Assembly (NCBI RefSeq): GCF_932276165.1 | Contig: NC_063986.1 | Coordinates: forward strand, 2,244,501 to 2,308,500 | Source of the DNA: Plutella xylostella | Lineage: Eukaryota > Arthropoda > Insecta > Lepidoptera > Plutellidae | Length of the DNA stretch: 64,000 nucleotides | Direction: 5' to 3' | Shown here: positions 58,326 to 64,000 of the stretch, one piece after another | How positions within the stretch are numbered: the first letter of the stretch is position 1 | Layout: each line of letters begins with the position of its first letter | Translations under genes and position numbers: made by a program | The notes under the pieces: generated by a model | What the model saw: the letters and a program-made list of their open reading frames with translations, nothing else | Databases searched by the model: none | What the model was told of the DNA's origin: nothing

Positions 58326-59884
58326 GACACGAACCCCGAAACACATCCCGGGGGGTGTGTTTTAATGCGGCCGGCAATTGAATTTTGATGTGGAATCACA
58401 CGGTGATTGGTTATTATTATGAGTTTATTAATTTGAATATTGTTTTTTATGTTTGTTTGGTGAGAGAAGTGTTCCTTCAAGCGTATAAAAGAGTTTTTTT
58501 GAACTTAGTCAAATGTTGGCGCATGTGAGAGCTTTATTCTTCATTTTTGTTTCTTTGTCTTAATCTAAAATCGCTCACTAACGATGCATAATTTTAGTAT
58601 GCTAAACGCTTTTTGGATAAAAGTTAATTATTAGTACGGTACAGTATAAAAATCTTAATTCCAGTTTCTAAAATATTATTTTAAATAGTAATACGAGCGG
58701 TAGTTTTAATGTCTACATTTTTGAATAATATTAGTGTTAAAAACATTTCAGTATGAAAGAAACTTCAACTGTAGTACCATAAACACTCTTAAAGCCCAAC
58801 AAAAGAGATACATTTTGCCTTTAAAAAAAGTATCAGAAAAACTTGCGGCTAAATTGCCAATACAATTTAAGCCGGAATAGCGCTTAAATAGAAAAACCTT
58901 TATAAATATCCATAGTAGGTTCGGGGGTATATTCTCAAGAACAGTAGAAATAAATTTCTGAAACGCCATTTTTCTACGGCAAATTCTGAGCATGAAATGC
59001 AAGATGGAAAATGTCTTGTACACAAAATATTTGATAAATGGAATACTTCACAGCAAAACGTAGTTGTTAGGTTATTCGTTTGGTACTATTTTTCCGTTAA
59101 GACATGCCTATCGGAAGTAGCTTTTTCTATACTTACTTACCTAAATATTTATTATTATCCATAAACTGTAAAAAAGATGACACGTAACCTAGAATAGACA
59201 CCCAATCTTTTACCATTCTATTTTGCATTTGCTCGAAGCTATTGTATTTCGTTTATCAACTTATTGAGAATTGATTTTACTACCGACCACTGAAGATATT
59301 TATGACAAGTAGTTTAATATCTTTTATTGAAGGTTTTTCTATTTCTTATACTTGTTTGTAACCGAGGAAATAGTGTTATTTTTAGTAATTTAAACTTTCA
59401 TTCTCTACTCGTCCAAAAACACGTAAGTTGTATAAAAAAAATGTTAGCAATATACTTAAAAAACCGTATTTATAGGTGGAATGCGGGATTAATTTAATCA
59501 AAAAATTATAATATGGCAAAACCTTTCTCTCTGTGTACGAAAATGCATGCGCATCAGAGTCACATTCGAAAGAGTAAAAACACACATTATTCACCCAAAA
59601 AAGTTTATTCCCCTGCTTCGCCGTACATTTATCACGAGGTTTTTTTTCCGTAACCCGCCCTTTTATAGGTAAAGTTTATTTGTGACATTCATCTTCGACG
59701 AGGTGAAAAATAATAAAAAAAACTACGAGAAACGAATCAGGAGGGTTACTTTATACTGGTGGTCTTGTACAGGTTTGATAGTTAGTCGAAAACTATAAAA
59801 GTTTACGTTTTCTAGCATACTAAATGGCGCCTCTTATGGAAACTATCATGAAACTTTTAACAGATAATGTAGGGGAAAACCCGT
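58326..59884. other. Gene-free stretch
   Basis: AT-rich; open frames of 70-91 codons on the minus strand are unrecognised and lack any support. Confidence 0.4.
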
Positions 59885-60000
59885 ACTAGAGGCTCTGACG
59901 AAAAAAGAAGGAGCGACAGCTGTCATGCAATCGGCATGTTTAACACAACGAGATAGAGTCGGTGCTTGCGCAGCAGCGTTCCGAATCATGGTTTTTCGTC
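59885..60000 (-). repeat. Dispersed repeat, reverse copy
   Basis: GGAGCGACAGCTGTCATGCA...CACAACGAGATAGAGTCGGTGC is the reverse of 8840-8905. It lies directly beside a CAGGGTG-family MITE, so the two may have been inherited as one unit. Confidence 0.5.
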
Positions 60001-60005
60001 ATATA

Positions 60006-60197
60006 CAGGATGTTTTGGAAATTCGCGAAAAAAATAATTAATTTTCAATAGTAAAAAGTCACGTGACAAACAAAGTTTGTATGGATAATGAAATTTTTTT
60101 TTCGCGAATTTTCAAATTCTGATTTCAGTTTCGGGCTTAGATATACCATGCTGCACATGTAGGTTTCGGCTTAGTATACCAATTTTGCAACACCCTG
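60006..60197. mobile_element. CAGGGTG-family MITE
   Basis: The left end is diverged (CAGGATGTTTTGGAAATTCG); the right end GTATACCAATTTTGCAACAC then CCTG. Shares AAAAAGTCACGTGAC..CAAAGTTT and the CATGCTGCACATGTAGG arm with the 63.1-kb copy. Confidence 0.65.
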
Positions 60198-60455
60198 CTG
60201 TAGAGTGAGCCCTAGGGAGATCACTCGGTTAAACAAATATAGCCACGCGACACCCAATTTTAATACATCGCGATAGAGTCTTGGTTAGCCCGGCAAAACG
60301 TACTATTTCGTATTCTTAAAGATGGAGTGACCCCAAGAGCCGCAGAATTATGAGTTTCTCTGTTCGACGAGGAGGAAAATATTTGTCAATCATTGCTTTT
60401 GTCCTTTTCTTTTTCGGTTTAGCCTTGGTTTGGCTGTTGTCGTACTAACTACATA

Positions 60456-60480
60456 TACAGGATGTTGCAAACGTGGTACT
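60456..60480 (+). mobile_element. Isolated CAGGATGTTGC end
   Basis: TATACAGGATGTTGCAAACG resembles one end of the CAGGGTG family. A matching right end could be 61118-61127, which would enclose the element at 60909; this is uncertain. Confidence 0.3.
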
Positions 60481-60908
60481 GTAAGCCTAGTAGGTGACTG
60501 AAGGGGTCATAAATTTTATGAGTTTTGTAAATTCACCGAAAAACCGTGGCTGACCCCACCACCTATTTTACTTTTACTCATTCCAACATGACTTACCCTT
60601 AATAAATTCAGTCAGATAAATTTCCTTCAAACAATTTTACATCGAGGTCGTTTTGTACTAAAATAGCAATAACTTTTTTCTTAATTGAAACAATAGCAAC
60701 GTTTCATACCATTTTGGAAACTGCATTAAATGAGCAATCTTTTCAAATAAGGTGCCAGGTTTTCGTGGTATATTTTTTTTACAGTATGTAGAGTCAAAGT
60801 TGTTTATAAAAAAATACGATTACCTTTTATAACTTTGAAAACCGTGTTTTTTTTAAACATACAGCATTACTCGATATTTTTTTGACTGCGATCAATAGCA
60901 GGGCTATA

Positions 60909-61127
60909 CAGGGTGATGCAACACCAAACAAATTCTAACAATATGGATTTTTGTACCGGCGGCACGCAAAAAACTGATCCAAGGTGTCGATTTTCAGCAA
61001 ATTTATAAAAGTGTCAATATCTTGAAAAATATCGAGTTTTTACTAAGGTCATATTGTGATATTCTGGCCTCTTATGAGCTGATCTATCAGCCCTTTAAGG
61101 GATGACGTTGACTTTTGGGACACCCTG
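60909..61127. mobile_element. MITE with CAGGGTG ends, different core
   Basis: TA|CAGGGTGATGCAACACC on the left and GGGACACCCTG|TA on the right. Only the outermost 7-8 bp are inverted repeats and the core is unrelated to the other copies, so this is a separate subfamily or a chance pairing. Confidence 0.45.
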
Positions 61128-61814
61128 TATAAATGACACACTACCAAACCGGCGGCTTTTCCCTCCACAAATGCACGTGGTACTTTGAAAACTGTATTGA
61201 ACACAGCTTTCATTAAACGTGGAAAGAAATACTTGGAAGCCGCACAGTTTCCACCAGTATTTCCCACCGCTACATAACTCGGTAACGCAATTTGCCAGTT
61301 CCCAAGCAAAGGCTTGTCGCCATATTTCTTGGCGTCCTGTGTCCTAGTTTTGTAATCGATACATTTCGCAGAGCAGATGTAGGGCTTTCGCCGCTATTGC
61401 CCTCTAGGGTTGCTGTTGCTGCTGACGGTAGTTTGATTTGTGATAATTTAGCGGTGTTTGATATAAGGGCTTTTTACAAAAACACTATAATTTTTAAGCA
61501 TGGGATTTTAATTGATAACATAATTATTGGATTACAATTTCTATAAAAACAAAAAAAAGTTACGTTGTCTTTGTAAAAAGTAATTTTACATCTCTTCGAT
61601 TATTCTAAAAATAGCTAATCTGTGTAAACAGTGTGAACAATTATCTGTTTAATAAGGTACTTAAGATAAATTTATTAAAATTCCACAAAAATATACAACT
61701 TAGGTGTTCGCTATGTGCTTTGTATTTCAGGTATGCTAAAAGAAAAAATAATGTATAAGTATTAAAAAAAAAATTATGGAAATACATAGGTTTCAAAACT
61801 TAGGTTATTAGGTA

Positions 61815-61818
61815 AATT

Positions 61819-61853
<35 letters not shown>

Positions 61854-63020
61854 TTAACTACTTATATTATCTTACAGGATAAACCTAACACAATAATAAA
61901 GAAAAATAACAAACACAACAAAAAACTTTCTTAAAAAGACACAAACAACTAAAAATAAAAAAAGCAATAAACTAATCAACACATAACATATGAAACATAA
62001 CCTTTGCGAACTCACCCAAAGAACATGTGAGAATGTCAGTCCTCTCAGATGCCTTGTTGATTAGTCTAATAGCCCTAGTGAGTGGAGCGTCATGTAGCAG
62101 GTTGGTGCGGGCGGTGGGCACCGCGAGCAGCCGGCCCGCGCGCCGCCGCAGCCCGCGCCCGCCCGCCGGCACCGCGAGCCCGATGCTCTCCAGCACAGTG
62201 GGATTGCACAACCATCCTCTAAACACCATAAATACCATTTTGGTCAAAGCCAGGTCTCTCCTAACTTCAATCTTGCTGTATCCAACCATACCTAGTATAA
62301 ATAAAGATGGGTACAGCAAAGGATAGCCCGGATACACCCCGTACATTTTTAGGTAAAGATACCTTAAAAATTTATTTTGAATACGCTCCAACATGAGATT
62401 ATATTTAATTTCATGCGGAGCCCAGATGACTGCGTTGCTTTCTAATTTACTCCTAACTAGCGCATTATACAGGGCTTTCACAGTACGTATGTCTGTAAAG
62501 CCCTGGCAGCTACGGAGCACAAAACCTAAAGTTTTAAAAGCACCTTTACATATATTCACAATGTGATCACTAAATGACAGAGTGGAGGTTAACTTGACGC
62601 CCAGGTCCCGCACGGAGCTGACCCGCGCCAGCGCGCCGCCGCCCAGCGTGTACTGGTGTCGCAGCGGCTCGCGAGCTCGGCTGAACGTCATCTGCACGCA
62701 CTTCGAACCATTAAACTCTAGCTTATTGTCGCAACCCCATGCTACGACCCTGTCAATATCCTGCTGCAGCCTAATCGCGTCTTCTTCATTTCTAATTTCT
62801 AAAAACAGTTTGAGGTCATCTGCGAACAACAGACAAGTAGCGTCCATCAGGATTTCGGGAAGGTCATTGATCATTATAATAAATTCTAATGGTCCCATGT
62901 TGCTACCCTGATTTACTCCTGAGTATGTTGAAAAAGGTTGTGAGTATCTGTTTCCAAAGTCCACGTATTGCTGTCTATTATGCAAGTAATTCCTGAAGAA
63001 GGTCAGCGAATGTAAATTGC
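61815..63020 (-). mobile_element. 5'-truncated non-LTR retrotransposon with (AAAT)n tail
   Basis: On the minus strand the element runs from about 63020 through a reverse-transcriptase frame to a short 3' UTR and an (AAAT)n tail of about 40 bp (61815-61854). GC-rich coding sequence stands out from AT-rich flanks. The 5' break is at or near 63020, where similarity to the RT family stops. No clear target duplication was found. Confidence 0.75.
61972..63020 (-). pseudogene. Reverse transcriptase, C-terminal half, open frame
   Basis: An uninterrupted frame that could start upstream at 63066 but has RT similarity only from about NLHSLTFFRNYLHNRQQYVD. Counting from that ATG, it shows the SGVNQGSNMGPL block (49-60, usually SGVPQGSVLGPL), INDLPE, and the catalytic FADD (81-84). 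Then come thumb-like sequence (LQQDIDRVVAWGCDNKLEFN) and the C-terminal region with VRDLGVKL and ALYNALVRSKLESNAVIW. Domains before RT motif 3, the endonuclease and ORF1 are absent, so it cannot work alone. The style resembles Jockey/CR1-type LINEs; the exact clade is not certain. The absence of stops over 350 codons suggests recent insertion. Confidence 0.85.
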
Positions 63021-63042
63021 ATAGAACAACACGGACTCGGGT
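63021..63042 (+). repeat. 22-bp segment repeated at 10141
   Basis: Exact match to 10141-10162, immediately beside the 5' break of the LINE. Confidence 0.5.
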
Positions 63043-63092
63043 AAATTGGCATAAAGAAGTGGACAATACATAGATATATCATAATAATTATA

Positions 63093-63289
63093 CAGGGTGT
63101 TGCAAAAAGGGTATACTAAGCCGAAACAAATATTTTCCCATAGTAAAAAGTCACGTGACCAACAAAGTTTCTATGGAAAATGAAATATTTTTTTCGCGAA
63201 TTTTCAAATTCTGATTTCAGACTCGGGCTTGGATATACCATGCTGCACATGTAGGTTTCGGCTTAGTATACCAATTTTGCAACACCCTG
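63093..63289. mobile_element. CAGGGTG-family MITE, best-preserved copy
   Basis: TA duplication (63091-63092, 63290-63291). Ends CAGGGTGTTGCAAAAAGGGT...TACTAAGCCGAAAC and the reverse GTTTCGGCTTAGTATACC..GCAACACCCTG. 197 bp, no coding capacity. This copy defines the family. Confidence 0.8.
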
Positions 63290-63291
63290 TA

Positions 63292-64000
63292 TAGTATATA
63301 AACAGGTCAAAATACCCTATATTAGATCTTGGGTTTAAATATTCCAGTAAATACTATTTAAATACTTTATCTGTGTTAACACGATTCCTAGAAGCATAAT
63401 ACATTCGCATAAATAATCTAGAAAATACCAGTGAATACTGTGAGAAATATTTTATTCAGTTCATAAATTATAGTACTCTTTAAACTATGTTCAATCATAA
63501 AATTCATAAATGTACGGTTCAGCTTTGATGTTTGCCGAAAACTGCAAGAGTAATAAACTAATGATTCACCCTGAAATTTTAGTAAAATTCTAGGTAGGTA
63601 TTGCGTATACGAGTATATAAAAATAAATTCGAAAATAATCAAATTTTTGTATATACACCTAACTAAAATTTCTATAAAATTAGTATAGCACAAAGATAGA
63701 ACACGAGTGTCCACTTAAAAGTACACAAAGTTTTTATTCTAAAACTATTGTCATGTACAAAATAAAATTTGAACCAATTATAACACCATTATAACAGCTG
63801 TTTTAAATAAAAGTCGTCAAAAAAGTAAGTGTGCTTTTATAAACAGCAAGTGTGGCCCCGATTTTCTTTAACGAAAGAACTCCTATTAAACCTAACAGCC
63901 TGGTACAAAAGAAATGAACCTATTTATACACCTGAAAGAGATTATCCCAGGAGTTGGTACTAAAACCAGGATTTATGGACACCGCTCCGGAAAGAGATGA
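63292..64000. other. Gene-free AT-rich stretch
   Basis: Nothing recognised; a 98-codon minus-strand frame has no family resemblance. Confidence 0.4.

Overview
The window looks like nuclear DNA of a moth or butterfly (Lepidoptera). It is AT-rich and intron-rich. It is full of transposon families I associate with Lepidoptera: Helitron ends of the CTAG type with a TCTG microsatellite, LINE tails ending in GAT repeats, tRNA-headed SINEs, and short DNA elements whose ends begin CAGGGTG. Nothing looks bacterial, plasmid or phage. Family names rest on recalled hallmarks; no search was run.

Three host genes can be supported. (1) A single-exon gene for a small secreted protein of 129 residues (4308-4697, +), just downstream of two tandem Helitrons. 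(2) One CUB-domain exon (15627-15804, +); I found no other exon of that gene. (3) A complete six-exon gene on the minus strand (20222-31542) for a 239-residue myosin regulatory light chain-like EF-hand protein. All five of its introns have consensus splice sites and keep frame. Its introns carry a PIF/Harbinger-type element with a broken MADF-domain gene, a small TAA-flanked MITE, an element with a 4-bp CACT target duplication, a TA-flanked MITE and several LINE tails.

The dominant structure is 33078-48013. Two apparently identical 4,470-bp direct repeats, exactly 10,466 bp apart, flank 6.0 kb with no retrotransposon gene of its own. Each repeat begins TGTAA and ends TTACA. A purine-rich tract abuts one repeat if the element is read on the minus strand. 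The best reading is a large non-coding LTR element, like the LARDs described in plants. The central region carries tandem 855-bp repeats, an 81-bp hAT MITE, a SINE fragment and a LINE 3' fragment with a perfect 11-bp target duplication.

Other mobile DNA includes two copies of a 0.63-0.76-kb element with perfect 9-bp target duplications and ends built of degenerate 15-17-bp repeats (16802-17558 and 50172-50805). There is a piggyBac-type element in TTAA (18451-19416), a LINE 3' end with a twin-priming inversion (2985-3242), and a related LINE insertion whose older host repeat has an uninterrupted relative elsewhere in the window. An open reverse-transcriptase fragment lies at 61972-63020. The rest is AT-rich sequence in which I see no gene. 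Most short open frames in the window are not genes.
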